This document shows, piece by piece, positions 1-11,479 of a DNA stretch of 64,000 nucleotides (the stretch's first letter is position 1; the number at the start of each line of letters is the position of its first letter). The notes beneath the pieces were generated by a model. That model ran no database searches and was not told the origin of the DNA. It saw only the letters and a program-made list of their open reading frames with translations. This DNA comes from Forsythia viridissima. Lineage: Eukaryota; Streptophyta; Magnoliopsida; Lamiales; Oleaceae. Where the stretch lies: the NCBI GenBank assembly GCA_030279155.1, contig CM059037.1, positions 27,647,001 through 27,711,000 of the forward strand, in the 5' to 3' direction. The translations under genes were made by a program, and so were the position numbers.

Positions 1-1418
1 TCAAGCAATTCTCCGACTCCCGTCTTTCTTCTAAAATTGATTTTGTGATCAAGATCGATGAGAAAGTTGAAGTTTTTGAAGTGGTGTTTGAGCAATGTGC
101 TAAACTACAATCATATTTTTATGAGGAGCACAAATTCAAATTTTTGAGGATAAACGAAAAATGGTGCAAAGTCAATAGATGCAAGCAAAGCAAGTCTTCC
201 AAAGCATTATTTAAAGTGCCGTAAAGCAACCAGACAATAAGTCGAGCTCTAGACTATAAATTAAGCGTTTAATAGGAGGCAGCCTATTTTTCTATCCCTT
301 ATGTGTTTATTGCATTGCACGTAAAATTTTAGAATTGCATTAGGAATTAGAGCATGTTTCCCAATTTTTAGTAATTAAGCAAATTTAAATTTTATAGACT
401 TATGCTAATCATCGTCGTTCCAAAAAAAAAAATTACAGTTGACCCGCGACAAACAGTAAATTTCTATTTTTTTAAAAACAAAATTTACACTTCATTTTCT
501 CCACAATTTATAGCAATTTAGACATCGCTTCTTACATTTTCATCTTCTCCATTAGGATTACACAAAGGTAAAGGCTCCCGATGCTTACTAATCGAATACC
601 ATTCCAATGGTTTCTCCACGCCTTCTCAATTGAGTACACTCTTTCCTTTTTTATTTATTTTGATTTTTTTTGCTCACATTGAGGACAATGTGTACTTTAA
701 GCTTGGGGGTGATGAATTTATTATTTTCGTTATGTTTGTGTGTGTTGTTGATAATATTATGTGTGTCAAAAAAAATCTTTTTATTTGTGTGATCGTATGT
801 TGGATAGCATTGCCGGCTAATGATGATATCTATTTGAAACGGTTATCAATTCATGAATTATGATTAGGTGATGCTACTTATACCTTTTTATACACTATAC
901 TTGTCCATGTGAGATATGATTAAGTGTGAGCACAATAGTCATGAAAATCACTACATTTGGTTGGTTTATTGAATAGAATGCAATGAAAGAATATTGAACC
1001 TAAGTTGTGAAAACCAAGACTACCAATTAACAACTCAATTACTAAACCAGTTGAAAGGATAGTTTGGGGGTGGTTAAACAAATGCAGAAAATATTTAGAT
1101 AGGTTTTGATTCAATGCATGAGTAATATTTGTGTGGAGTGTATTTGGCTACTAGGTGGAATCTAGGTATTGACCGGATGCTAGGAATCTAATCGCCGCTT
1201 ATTTATCTTGCAAAAAGAAAAAAAAAATGAAAAATTGAAAGGCATAGCACTTGCATTATCTTATACCTCTCTTCGTAGCTTAGCTGACTCGAGTGATAAA
1301 GCCCGTTGGGGTTTTCAAAACTCGGTGTTTAAGGTCTATCAGACCTGGGAGCCATCAGCCTAAAGCTCGCTACAATGGTCATCTAGAAAGCTTAAGGAAA
1401 TGAGTTCTTACACATAAG

Positions 1419-1470
<52 letters not shown>

Positions 1471-2007
1471 AAAGCAAGATTGAGCATTTGTGCGCATAAC
1501 TTGGGGATTTAGATAACTAGTAGGTTTGACTTATCTAGTAGAAGCTTGATGGTCGAAGCACTCAATAGAGGTAGAATCATCACAGATCTAGATAGCTACT
1601 GTATTGGCTAGACCTAACCAAATTTTGAGGGGTAAAAGAAAAGTGTTTTGAGGGCAGGTTTAGAGTTAACACTTGGGGAAAGAGATTGAATATCAATATG
1701 AGAGTGTGTATTCTTACGAGAGAGAAAGGAAATATTTGACCATTGGGGGCGGAATATTATCAACCTAAAGGTTTAGAGTGGTTGGATTGGCTATGTGCAC
1801 ACACACGTGTCGGTCGATCATCGGATGAGTAAAAATTGATTTTGGTAGCATGATTTAGATGCTTCTTATGAATTTTTTAATGTGTTTCAAAAACTTTAGG
1901 CAAATACGGCAAACTATCTATTATAGTATATTTTAATATTATTTGTTTGATTTTTTAAGTAAATAGTCATGTTCGAGGATGAACAAATGTTCAAGTTTGG
2001 GGATATT
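1..2007 (+). mobile_element. 3' internal part of an Athila/Tat-type Ty3/gypsy element
   Basis: No pol domain is left, but the non-coding 3' hallmarks of this group are visible. A GGAGGCAGCCT stretch near 275 recalls the GGGAGGCAACCC that follows integrase in Athila elements. GAGGACAATGTGTACTTTAA followed by GCTTGGGGGT (about 680-710) and GAGGATGAACAAATGTTCAA followed by GTTTGGGGA (1976-2003) are polypurine-type motifs placed before the LTR. A 73-codon open stretch runs from base 3 to a TAA near 225; it is not recognised and could be the tail of an extra ORF. The element enters from the left edge, so its 5' half is unseen. Confidence 0.7.
1424..1466. repeat. (TA)n microsatellite
   Basis: About 21 uninterrupted TA units inside the 3' untranslated part of the gypsy element. 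Confidence 0.95.
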
Positions 2008-3309
2008 TGATAAGTATCGATTTACACTTATCTGGAGTATCAAAAGTGGACAATTGTAAGTACTCTTAAGTTAATCTTTACTTAATTGTGTGTTGATTTG
2101 ATTTCTTAAGTCAAAACCCAAGTTCGGATGGAATTGGAGAAAAATAAAGCAAAATAGGCAAAAAAAAAAGGATTGAAAGTGCACGAAGACTTGAAAATGG
2201 GGACCAACTTGCAAACATCCAAAGATGAAGGACTTATCATGCAAATAAACAGGGACTTAAGCACAATTGATGACCAATATTTTAGTTTCCATATTTTAGT
2301 CAAATTCAAGCTTGGTAATTCTTGGAGGACATGATTTCTACACTATATTAGGATTTTTGGGACATATAAATAAGGAGGATTAATACCATATACAATATTC
2401 CATAATACAATATTCAAGAATCAAAAAGGAGAAAATATAGAGCAAAAAAGAGAAAAAGAGAGAAGAACGACCAAGATCTTGAAGAATGGAACGTGAAGAC
2501 GAAGAATTCTTGGTGCAAGATATTCTACTTATTCTCATCTTCTAGTCAAGATCCGGTTATATATTCTAAACTTTTCATATTTTCTCTCTCGAATTATGAG
2601 TGGCTAGATCTTAATTTTGGATGAATGATGTAACTTAGTTTAGATTCTTTAATTTTAACTCTTAAGTTTTGCTTATAAATTAATTATGTTTTGATTTTAC
2701 TTCTTTTCCTAATGCTTGAATTAATTGACGATTATTTGTCGTTGATTTTTGGATTGTAACAAACCGAGAGGTAAGTTATTAATCTAAATCACGTAGTAAA
2801 ATCTGACAATTGGATAAAATGTAGAGATACGCTTTTATTATTGTTGCGGTCTTGAATTGAATTCTTAGGAAATTTAATGCTTCTAATTAATTACCATTTT
2901 GACTTCATAAGTTCACTTAATTAGATAGGACTAATTTGAACTCGAGAGAGGAAAATTAGGTTAAATTCGTGAATTCGACCGAATACAACATTAGAAATAA
3001 ATCTTGAGAGGAGAAATCAAAGATGACAACTATAGTGAACTCGTGAATCCAAATTCTTGAACCATCATTCTTGATAAATTCTTGATATTTGTGTTTACAT
3101 ACGTTATTATATAGTTCTCTTAAATTGATAGTTACAAGTTAATAGTTAAAAACAATTCCAAATTATTTTCAATAGATTAGGATTGAGATTAATTGAGCTA
3201 ATATCTAAATATGATAGTCTTCGTGTGAACGATAATCTGGACTTAATAGATCTACTTTATTACTTGTGTGCGATATTGTTCGCTTGCAATCATATAATTT
3301 CTCACAACA
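2008..3309 (+). mobile_element. 3' LTR of the Athila/Tat-type element
   Basis: The LTR starts TGATAAGTATCG directly after a purine-rich tract and ends near CTCACAACA, giving about 1.3 kb. It holds a TATA-like ACATATAAATAAG at about 2361-2373. Its last 60 bases (CTACTTTATTACTTGTGTGC) are closely matched by the end of a second LTR-like block at about 20770. The partner LTR lies outside the window, so the duplication cannot be tested. End placement is good to a few bases. Confidence 0.72.
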
Positions 3310-4162
3310 GCCTACGAATTTTCATAATATATAGTATAGTGAGCAAGATACAACAAAAATTCTGGACATAAAAACATTCAGAAAATTATTGAGTATTTAA
3401 AAAAAAAACTTTCATCTTCATGAAACGTGAACAAATTTTTTTTGTTGAGCTCAATTTATTCTTGGTTCATCATCTTGTCATGTCTCCAGTCACCTTAAGT
3501 AGATTTATCTGTAAGAATTATTTAACGTGTAAATTTTTGGTAAACTAAAGAAAAAGCAATTAAAATTGGTGAACTCAAGAAAAAGCAATTAAAATAAGAA
3601 AATGAGGACAAATAAATGGGGATTGGGGCACCGTAGGGTGTCCCATTGTGCCCATGATGACACTGGGCGCCCCAATGTGCCCATGTGGGTACTTAAGTTC
3701 CCAGGTGAGCATGAGGCTTTTCTTTTTTTCACTCTTCTTTTTTATTCTGCATAAAGCTGTCCCTTTCACCTGCTTTTTCTCTTCGATAATAAATTGATAT
3801 GGTGTATTTTGTAATGTGAATTGGTGTATTTTAAATTTTAATAGTGTTTTGAAAGCGATATGTGGAACTCCAATATTTATACTAGCAGGGAGATTATTAT
3901 CTATAATCTTATGATTACCATGCATTAAATGCAATAACAATTTGGTAAATTCTCATTGGTACACGAATCACCAATTAAATGCTAGGAAATTTGGTGAATT
4001 CCCATTGGTCCACAACTCACCCTAACTACTACTCCTAGCTCTCCACCTAATGCTGAAATCAAAATATATTCCCTATGTCATTTTATTCACATGTTGTTAC
4101 TATATTTATTATTGTTATGTTAATATTTAATTTATTTTACTTTCGTATTCATTTCTTAACCC

Positions 4163-4208
<46 letters not shown>

Positions 4209-4257
4209 ATTTATTGGAGAAATTGTTAATTGTTACTTATAGCATAATTTTTTTACA
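3310..4257. other. Interval without a recognised gene; holds a (TTA)n repeat
   Basis: AT-rich sequence between the LTR and the chromovirus remnants. 3620-3710 repeats the phrase GGGGCACC/GTGCCCAT several times in a local, GC-richer patch. A 121-codon open frame on the minus strand over this patch has no recognisable domain. 4164-4206 is a (TTA)n microsatellite. Confidence 0.6.
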
Positions 4258-4716
4258 ATCGCCCTTCCTAATAAAAAATTTTGTCCTCCAAATTTACGTA
4301 AACAACTTCGGGAAATTTTCTGTTCATTTCATCTTCCAGTTCCCAAGTTGTTTCTTCAACTACGTCGCTTCTCCATAACTCTTTTATTATGAAATCTCGT
4401 TATTTTATAATTTCTTTGTATCCCGCACTAAAATTTTGACATGCTTTTCTTCTATCGTGAGATTTGACTAAAAGTCAGTAGGTGCTTCCGTTAATACATG
4501 CTAGGGGTTAGGAATATATTTTTGTAGTGTTGAGACATGAAATATGTTATGCATTCGCTTGAGATTGGTAGAGAGCACTAATTCGTATGAGACTTGACCT
4601 ACTCTTTCAATGATTTTAAAAGGCCCAATATGTCGTGATCCGTCCCAACCAATATTTATATACCCGAGACGTGACGTGCGCCGATGGTGGATACCAACTA
4701 AGGGTTGGACCCACAA
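4258..4716 (-). pseudogene. Integrase C-terminus plus chromodomain of a Tekay-like chromovirus
   Basis: Read on the minus strand this gives the integrase GPY/F module (HIGPFKIIERVG, then MHNIFHVSTLQKYIP). After a frameshifted linker comes a chromodomain tail with EETTWELEDEM and YVNLEDKIF. This order (integrase end, LHNVFHVS-type motif, chromodomain, then a short acidic end) is that of plant chromoviruses of the Tekay/Del type. Upstream of GPF the reading frame runs into LTR-like sequence near 4629, so the rest of pol is missing. It is a non-functional fragment. Confidence 0.82.
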
Positions 4717-5286
4717 TCAAAGCTACTGCAATTACTACTCATGATTACTTATTTTTATGAAAATTTCGGCATTATCTCCTCTGTAATTCGGACTAACCAA
4801 CCTGAAATAAAATACCACATATCCCAACAACAATATTCATAACTAAATGGGACCATTTACCCTTCCAATATCCACATCAAAACAACATAGTTTAGACTAG
4901 CCGAAGCATATAACTTTTACTATTTAATTAACATAAACTGTACATACAGATACAAACTTCATAGTGAGCCCACCTAACTATATACAAGTGATGCAAAATG
5001 ATATCAAAAAATGAACATGTATCTCCAAAATAATGACTACATGCTCTATGAAGTGAGTCATACTAAATAACCCTGTCGTGTGGCTCCGACTTTGAACTCA
5101 AAAGCTTTATATCCAAAGGCTGCCCAGAAACTCAACCGCTACCTGATAATAAAAATCATCGTTGGAAAATAAATGAGTTGATAGGCTCAGTTAGTGGGAA
5201 TTTTCGAAAATAATTATACTCTTTTCATTTATAGATACTATCGAAAACGAGCTCATGTCACTTAACAATTCATATTATAACTTCTC

Positions 5287-5318
<32 letters not shown>

Positions 5319-5500
5319 GATTAAGAGACATTCTCATAATGTAAATGAGCCCAATATCTAAACTAACATTTACATCACATTAATTTCAACAAGTAATATC
5401 AACTCATATTCATAGAATATTTATCAGCTGAAATATTAACCATTACTTCATCATATCACAGTATAATGAAAAATCTCACCAAAATGTACCCATTTCATAT
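4629..5500 (+). mobile_element. LTR-like fragment of a chromovirus
   Basis: The block begins TGTCGTGATCCGTCCCAACC, close to the TGTNACGACCCG start usual for Tekay-type LTRs. The first 145 bases recur at 8393-8545 in the same orientation. 4735-4860 recurs inverted at 7546-7660, and about 5440-5487 recurs inverted at 8292-8340. These four matches show that the region is built from several broken copies of one LTR family. The right edge is uncertain. Confidence 0.6.
5287..5317. repeat. (AAT)n microsatellite
   Basis: About ten TAA/AAT units in the LTR-like block. Confidence 0.9.
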
Positions 5501-5539
5501 AATCTCAGCGTGCGTGCACAGACTGCCTCAAAGGGCTAA

Positions 5540-5695
5540 GCTTTCTAGTACACGGCTAAGATCCCTCAGTGTATATGATACACGGTCAAGACCCCCCCAG
5601 TGTACGAATACACGGCCAAGACCCCTCAGTGTACTAATACACGGCCAAGACTTCTCAGTGTACTAATACACTGCCAAGACTCCTCAGTATACTAG
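5540..5695. repeat. Minisatellite of about 30 bp, five copies
   Basis: Degenerate tandem copies of a unit that reads ACACGGCCAAGACCCCTCAG then TGTACTAAT. Copies differ by small substitutions such as CTGCCAAGACTCC. It belongs to the surrounding LTR-like DNA; the 66-codon frame through it is an artefact of the repeat. Confidence 0.85.
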
Positions 5696-6384
5696 AATAA
5701 TCAATGAATTCATCAGGTACTTTTTATGGATTTAAACATCATCTCAATTCACGTTTAATTTCATAGTAGGCAATTTCACAGTCTTTAGAATTTACAAGGT
5801 AACATAATTCAATAAACAATTATAAGAAATAATGTAATTTAACATTCAGTGATATAATATCTTATAATTGAAATCTAAATTTTCTAAAATATATTTTTCC
5901 ACTCATAGAGTTATTTATTGAAGACTAAATCGACTGATAAACTGTCCCGATATTTGAATCACTCCATGAGATAACAATAGGATTATCCAAATCAAAACTC
6001 ACTTATAATTCTCCTTCTTGGAAAAAAAATCCAATAACTAAAGCTAGGATTTGAACTGCTAATTCTTAACCTACTATAAACACACAACTAAACCAATTCT
6101 TAAAATCAAAGTTTCTCTTCTTACCTCGTATTATAGCCAAAGCATGAAAATAACTCCTTCACACTTAAAATTTCCTATTACTTTTTCTACTTTCTTGTTT
6201 TTCCTCCAATTTCAAATTTTGCTGTATGATTTGAGCAAGAAAGAAAGAGAAAAGGATGCTGCCGAGAGAAAAAGGATAATGTTGTTTCTTTCTGCCGAAG
6301 ATGATAAGTGAAAAAGGAAAATGGAATGTTAAAAGGATAATGAAGGATTGATATACATGCATTATCCACCGCCTGACTTTTCAA
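5696..6384. other. AT-rich element-derived sequence, no gene recognised
   Basis: Probably the rest of the LTR and leader belonging to the chromovirus fragment that follows. It contains a purine-rich stretch at 6230-6350. Open frames of 65-105 codons on the minus strand show no domain. Confidence 0.4.
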
Positions 6385-7258
6385 ATGTGCAGCCTTTTTT
6401 TTTTTTATACATGTTGGCTTGATATTGTTGACCAAAAGAATTTTCAAGTTGGCATCTTGTATGATTATGGACATCTTTTTTTTATTACAGATGTTAGTGG
6501 ACATCGTAGAATTTCGTCATCTTGTATGATATCCGCTATCCATGATTTTGATGTTATCTTGGGCATGGACTTCTTAGTGGCAAATCGTGCTTCTGTTGAT
6601 TGTTTTTATAAAGAGGCTGTGTTTAGACAATCAGGACAACCTGAAGTTATATTTAGTGGACAGCGTAGAATTTTTCCATCTTGTATGATATCCGCTATTG
6701 ACGCTAGAAGATTACTCAAGAAGGGTTGTTATGCGTATTTAGCTCATGTAATTGATACAGATATTAGTAAGATGAAACTCAAAGACATCCCAGTTGTCTA
6801 AGACTTTCCTGATATATTTCTAGAAAAATTGTTCGGTCTACCCCTAGATAGGGAAGTTGAGTTTACTATTGACCTAATTCTGGGAATTGCACCTATTTCA
6901 CAAGCACCATATAGAATGGCTCCATCAGAATTGACAGAGTTAAAAGTTCAGTTACAGGAATTGGTAGACAAAAGTTTTATAATCCTAGTGTATCTCCATG
7001 GAGAGCACTAGTTCTTTTTGTGAAGAAGAAAGACGGCACCATGCGATTGTTCATTGACTATAGACAGTTGAATAAAGTGACAATCTGTAATAAATATCCT
7101 TTGCCACGTATTGATGATCTATTTGATTGGCTTCAGGGTGCTACAGTATTTTCAAAGATCGATTTGCGTTCAGGATATCATCAACTAAAAGCCAGGGATG
7201 TAGATGTACCAAGAATTGCTTTCAGAACACGGTATGGCCACTATGAGTTTCTTGTGGG
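6385..7258 (+). pseudogene. Tekay-like protease to reverse transcriptase fragment
   Basis: The first frame contains the protease flap region DFDVILGMDFLVANRASVDC, then SGQRRIFPSCMISAIDARRL and the PR-RT linker. After an in-frame TAA the second frame gives FGLPLDREVEFTIDL and QAPYRMAPSELTELK. After a frameshift the third frame enters reverse transcriptase: VKKKDGTMRLFIDYRQLNKV, YPLPRIDDLFDWLQ, FSKIDLRSGYHQL, then stops at YGHYEFLV. The catalytic YxDD part of RT, RNase H and integrase are absent. gag is missing upstream. Family assignment is by these motifs; the piece is clearly dead. Confidence 0.88.
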
Positions 7259-7545
7259 ATCAAGGTGAATGATTAGGAGTTTAAGGCAAATTTAATACCT
7301 CTTGCTATCCATGGCCACTATGGCTGAATTATTTGCCTTGAACTCCTGATCATTTACCAAAAACTGCTTTCAGAACACGGTATGGCCACTATGAGTTTCT
7401 TGTGGGATCAAGGTGAATGATCAGGAGTTCAAGGCAAATTTAATACCTCTTGCTATCCATGGCCACTATGGCTGAATTATTACCAATTGTGGGATCAAGG
7501 TGAATGATCAGGAGTTAAGGCAAATTTAATGTCAAAATGGTCCCA
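7217..7545. repeat. Direct and inverted micro-duplications at a broken element end
   Basis: The RT segment GCTTTCAGAACACGGTATGG (7219 on) is repeated at about 7369. GTGAATGATCAGGAGTTCAA occurs three times as a direct repeat with small changes (7264, 7412, 7499). Its reverse complement, TTGAACTCCTGATCATTTAC, lies at about 7338. CTTGCTATCCATGGCCACTA is also repeated. The result is a partly palindromic, fold-back-capable block at the 3' edge of the RT fragment. Confidence 0.8.
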
Positions 7546-7660
7546 TTTAATTATGAATAAGTTTGTTGGGAATTGTGGCATTCTATTTTAGGTTGGCTAA
7601 CTCAAATTACAGAGGAGATAATGTCAAAATTTTCACAAAAATAAGTAATCATGAGTAGTA
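7546..7660 (-). mobile_element. Inverted LTR fragment of the same chromovirus family
   Basis: Reverse complement of 4735-4860, for example the shared ATGATTACTTATTTTTATGA-type stretch and the AAATGGGACCATTT stretch. It abuts a gag fragment that reads on the minus strand. Confidence 0.75.
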
Positions 7661-8182
7661 ATTGTACAACTCATCTTGTTTAGTATCTTTGTAAGAACGA
7701 GAGTAATAAGCATCATAAAAATGACGTCTGAAATATGCCCAAGTTATAATAGAAGGGTCTAGATATTTGTTATGCACTGATTGCCACCAATCGTATGCTC
7801 CATCTTCTAACAAAAAAGTGGCAAGACAAAATTTTCTATCATCTGGGCAACCAATCACATCAAAAACTCTCTCTATTTCAATCATCCAGGCCTCAGCAAC
7901 TGCAGGATCAGTTTTGCCTGTAGAACTTTAGCCCATAAACTTTGTTGCTCTCTCAATACTGAAATTTCTATCTGTATAGCGCATAGCTGAAACAACTGCA
8001 GTAGTAACCCTTTCAATATCAATTTGGTCATTTTCAACCATATTTCCCTGTCTTGGATGTTCAAGTGGTTGATGAACTGATTCCTCTATTATTTCAGCTT
8101 CTCCAAGATTATCCCTATCAGGAGCAATATGAGTCTGGGGCAAAATATCTTAGAGCCTGCGAGTTCTGCCACCACGACACAT
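7661..8182 (-). pseudogene. gag N-terminal part of a Tekay-like element
   Basis: On the minus strand an ATG at 8182 starts a reading MCRGGRTRRL, stop, then a glutamate-rich leader, TKFMG, a second stop, then the retrotransposon gag core: AWMIEIERVFDVIGCPDDRK, CLATFLLEDGAYDWW and the SRSYKDTKQDE motif. The two in-frame stops mark it as non-functional. The frame breaks off at the inverted LTR fragment next to it. The next part of the same protein, from a different copy, lies at 8550-8895. Confidence 0.85.
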
Positions 8183-8252
8183 GACTAACCTACATGGTAT
8201 GCATGATATGCTAAATATCAGAATGCGTGTGTCATGCAAGCAAGCCTATAAA

Positions 8253-8275
8253 CTCTGAACCATGCTCTAATACCA
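8253..8275 (-). promoter_or_regulatory. Primer-binding site of tRNA-Met type
   Basis: Minus strand TGGTATTAGAGCATGGTTC is one transition away from TGGTATCAGAGC, the site used by plant chromoviruses, and lies 70 bases before the gag ATG. A second, shorter copy (TATCAGAGCATGG) is at about 8302-8317. Confidence 0.75.
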
Positions 8276-8392
8276 TGTGCCTCTTCTAGAATTTATAAAC
8301 CATGCTCTGATACATTTTGGTGAGATTTTTCATTATACTGTGATATGATGAAGTAATGGTATATATTTCAGCTAAACTATATCATACCAATC

Positions 8393-8545
8393 TGACACGA
8401 CCCGTCCCAAACAATATTTATCTACCCGAGACATGACGTGCGCCGATGGTGGATACTAACTCAGGGTTGGACCCACCATTAAGGCTACTACAATTATTAC
8501 TCATGATTACTTATTTTTATGAAAATTTTGGCATTATCTCCTATG
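8393..8545 (+). mobile_element. Second copy of the LTR-like segment
   Basis: Direct repeat of 4629-4775 starting TGACACGACCCGTCCC; the TGACGTGCGCCGATGGTGG core is unchanged. The match stops at about 8545, where minus-strand gag sequence begins. Confidence 0.75.
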
Positions 8546-8549
8546 AAGT

Positions 8550-8895
8550 GGTCAGTAGTTAGAAATTTATGTCCATGTCTGACTACCGCTAGCTCTAGAT
8601 TTTATCTGTTCTTTATCAGTTTGTCTATCTGACATACTTTTCTCCACTCTCAAAGTTGATTATACTAATTTGCCAAATTCACTCCAACTCGCTACAATCA
8701 CTGATGATCTAATCTCTTCTCTTAAACCATCTTCAAAACATCTGCATTTGTCAATTTCATTAACAACCAAGACTTGTGCGTATAGCATATTTCGAAAGCT
8801 CAATAAATTTCTTCTGATATTCACCAACAGTTGAAGACCCTTGTACTAGTTTCAAGAACTCATCCTGTTTAGTATCTTTATAAGAACGAGGGTAC
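8550..8895 (-). pseudogene. gag central part of a Tekay-like element
   Basis: Minus-strand reading starts with RSYKDTKQDEFLKLVQGSS, then STVGEYQKKFIELSKYA. Further on the frame is broken by stops, ending near the serine/arginine-rich stretch that follows the gag core. The first 40 bases overlap in content with the end of the gag piece at 7670-7710, so two independent gag copies are present and their order is shuffled. Confidence 0.75.
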
Positions 8896-9074
8896 TAAGG
8901 ATCCTCACAAGTGAGGCATATGAACTTTTCCTTGATTGTTTCGCATCATGTTGTTGATTGCTAGTTAATAGTGTCTAGAATGTTCTAGAAAGAGTAATCG
9001 AACATGACAATTGTCTTGTTTTCACAGTTCTTGGACCGACATTTTCCCCATTCATGGCCAAATGTTAATTTATT

Positions 9075-9392
9075 TTCTTACATAAAAAAAGGTATCCGTT
9101 GGTAACATTGGATTGTGCATCTAATTTAGCCTGGCCTTCAATGATTTCAATAATTTCTTGCCCTCGCTCATGTTCAAGTTTTGAAACAAATTCCATAAAC
9201 ATCATAAATTCAGCTTGTGTAACATCTTCTAGACTCTTTTTAATCTACAGTTAAATGTATTTCCATTTGATCTAAAGGCTTCCAGAGCCCAGCTTTAAGA
9301 AGAAATACTTAATCTCTTATAAAGATTAGGATTCTCTCACGAATATTTTCATCAATTATTTTCTCATCAACCCTCTCAATGTGCTTGGATAG
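9075..9392 (-). pseudogene. Fragment of an API5-like gene (apoptosis inhibitor 5)
   Basis: Minus-strand reading gives KHIERVDEKIIDENIRERI, then FIRD-stop-VFLLKAGLWKPLDQME. After a frameshift it gives KKSLEDVTQAEFMMFMEF and GQEIIEIIEGQAKLDAQ. These match, block by block, the conserved helical-repeat protein API5 of plants (FIRDKVF, KPQEEMERHI, KKSLEDVTGAEF, IEGQADLNAQ). API5 in animals is a nuclear anti-apoptotic and mRNA-export-linked protein; the plant role is less clear. Two stops and a frameshift rule out function. About 105 of some 530 residues are present, without a visible promoter. It may be a decayed duplicate or a captured fragment. Confidence 0.72.
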
Positions 9393-11479
9393 TGATACCT
9401 ATCGTTATTTGGAAGAAAAATTCATATAGCAACTCACCACCAGAAAGCATGCAAAGGACAATTACAAGTATAATGCCCCAAAAATTTGTTTCGTGTAACG
9501 TTATATGGAATGACGTCAAGCACTTATGTTAGATGTTGAGCGTATTGTGTCTAGCAAAGAGATGAGCTTAGTGAGTTCACTCATACATTCTAGTAACCCA
9601 AATTATCAAGTATTTTCCTTAACATGAATAGTTGGCCCAAGAGAATGAATGCTAGGAATTAGTGCTTTCGAGAGGAAAGCGAAAGCATTGAATCATTCCC
9701 GAAGGGAACTTTCTCAAAACCAAAGGTAGGCTTTGGAGCTAGTTAAGTTCCCCCTTCAGGCTAGGGAAACTGAACTAAGTTTTGAATGTGCAAATTGGCA
9801 CCAGGATGAGAATGAGCCATTAATTCTTTTTAGAGAGTCGAATAACAGGATTCCTGGGCGAAAGGAAATAGGACGGTGTAACGAAAGTTATATATATATA
9901 TAGTATTTTATTTATTTAATTAGGTGGATTAATTATTAATTTATATATAATCTCCTCGTTTCAATCTATTTGTATTCCTCAATTTGCACCAGAGAGTTTT
10001 CATACCGGCATTTGCACAACATACAAAGATCTGCATCTATATTCAAGCCACACACAACAATTGTGTCTTTGTCTCTCTTCCCTTTAGGTTTATAAAAACT
10101 CTAGGCTAGAACATTAACTTGACACTTCTCCATGACAGTAGGAGTTGATGATGTCAAAGGTTTAACCGTTTCTTTTCAAGATAAATTAATTATGTTCTCT
10201 CCGAATAAATGAAGGTGACTTGGGGTCCAATTGTGGTGGCATAGCCAAGATGTTACTGCAAGTTCACAATTCGATCCTAATTTTATGCTTCTACATTTTA
10301 ATCCTTATATCTGCTTCATAAAAAGAAGTAGCTGCCAATGCATTTTTGTATTTAGCCATTCCATATGTTAACCTCCTCGTCGTAACACTGGCTATGGCGA
10401 CCCTGAAATTTTGTTTGATTTTTTTTTTGGTTCTGTCTAGGAGGGTGTTAGTACCCTTATACGCATAAAATATTTTTAGTGCTTTATTTATTTAGCAGTT
10501 TAATTAAATTGTCACTTGTAGTAATTTCCAACACCTTCTCCAAATCAAATCAGTTAGAAATAATTAGAAATGCATTTGTGAGTAACCATTTCTTTTTTAC
10601 TACGGGCTTGTCTTGTTTATAGTGAGTTAAGCGGTTACACTTAGTAATCCCAAAAATCAAAAGATTAAGACACGTATCCAAATAAGTAGATCCTGTCTTT
10701 TGTTTCATTATACCTCCATTTACAAGAGAACATTATACAAAACATGGATTTGAATAAAAAGCTCGAGATACAACCATTACAACATTGTTCCAAAATGACA
10801 CACGACAAATCATTATGTCTCATTCATGACTTAAATATTTTCAGCCAATATTCAGAAGTCCTTCAAAATACTTTAATAAAAAGGGAGGTTCACTTAGTTT
10901 CCTAAAGATGAGTTCATCCAAGCTTTGCAATACATAAGATAGAAGTTAGTTACAAGATCTCCATAGTCCTAGCATCATTAATGTCTACAAAAGGATAGGC
11001 TACTTCATATTTTTGTAGTCCAGGTCGATGTGGGTAGTGCAATATATCCATCTTGGTGATCAATTGATATTCTTGGCCAGCCAAAGCTAGTGACCTTTGC
11101 CCCACGACTTCAAAGTAATCTCATTCCATTTTCTACAAGAGTCATGAAACCACTATAAATGGTGACATTCAATGAGTAAAATATGGTGTATGTGTGATAT
11201 TGTACATAATTATATCTTTTATCTTTCTTAAGGCCCTTCCTATAAGCAATATTTGTACACTGAGCGCTCAACTTAAAAAACTTTTTGCAACTTTTGCACT
11301 TTGGCCAAACTTGGTGGACTATTCTTGTCCTCTTATGGGCTACTCATGCCCTCTGGTGAGTTACTCTAACTCTTTGCCATAATTGATTAACTCTTTCTGT
11401 GAACTACTCTCGTCATCTTATGGGCTACTCATGCTTCTCGTGGGTTACTCTAACCCTTGGCCATACTTGAGGACCGCTA
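9393..11479. other. About 2 kb without a recognised gene
   Basis: AT-rich sequence with only short open frames. 9645-9690 holds a small inverted pair around CTTTCGAGAGGAAAGCGAAAG. 9888-9902 is a short TA run. 11320-11470 repeats a phrase like CTTATGGGCTACTCATGCCC and GGGTTACTCTAACCC with variations. No domain or structured RNA could be assigned. Confidence 0.5.

Noticed and set aside
630..863. 77-codon plus-strand frame near the left edge
   Set aside because: Sits in the 3' untranslated part of the gypsy element, across its purine motif; composition is biased and no family fits.
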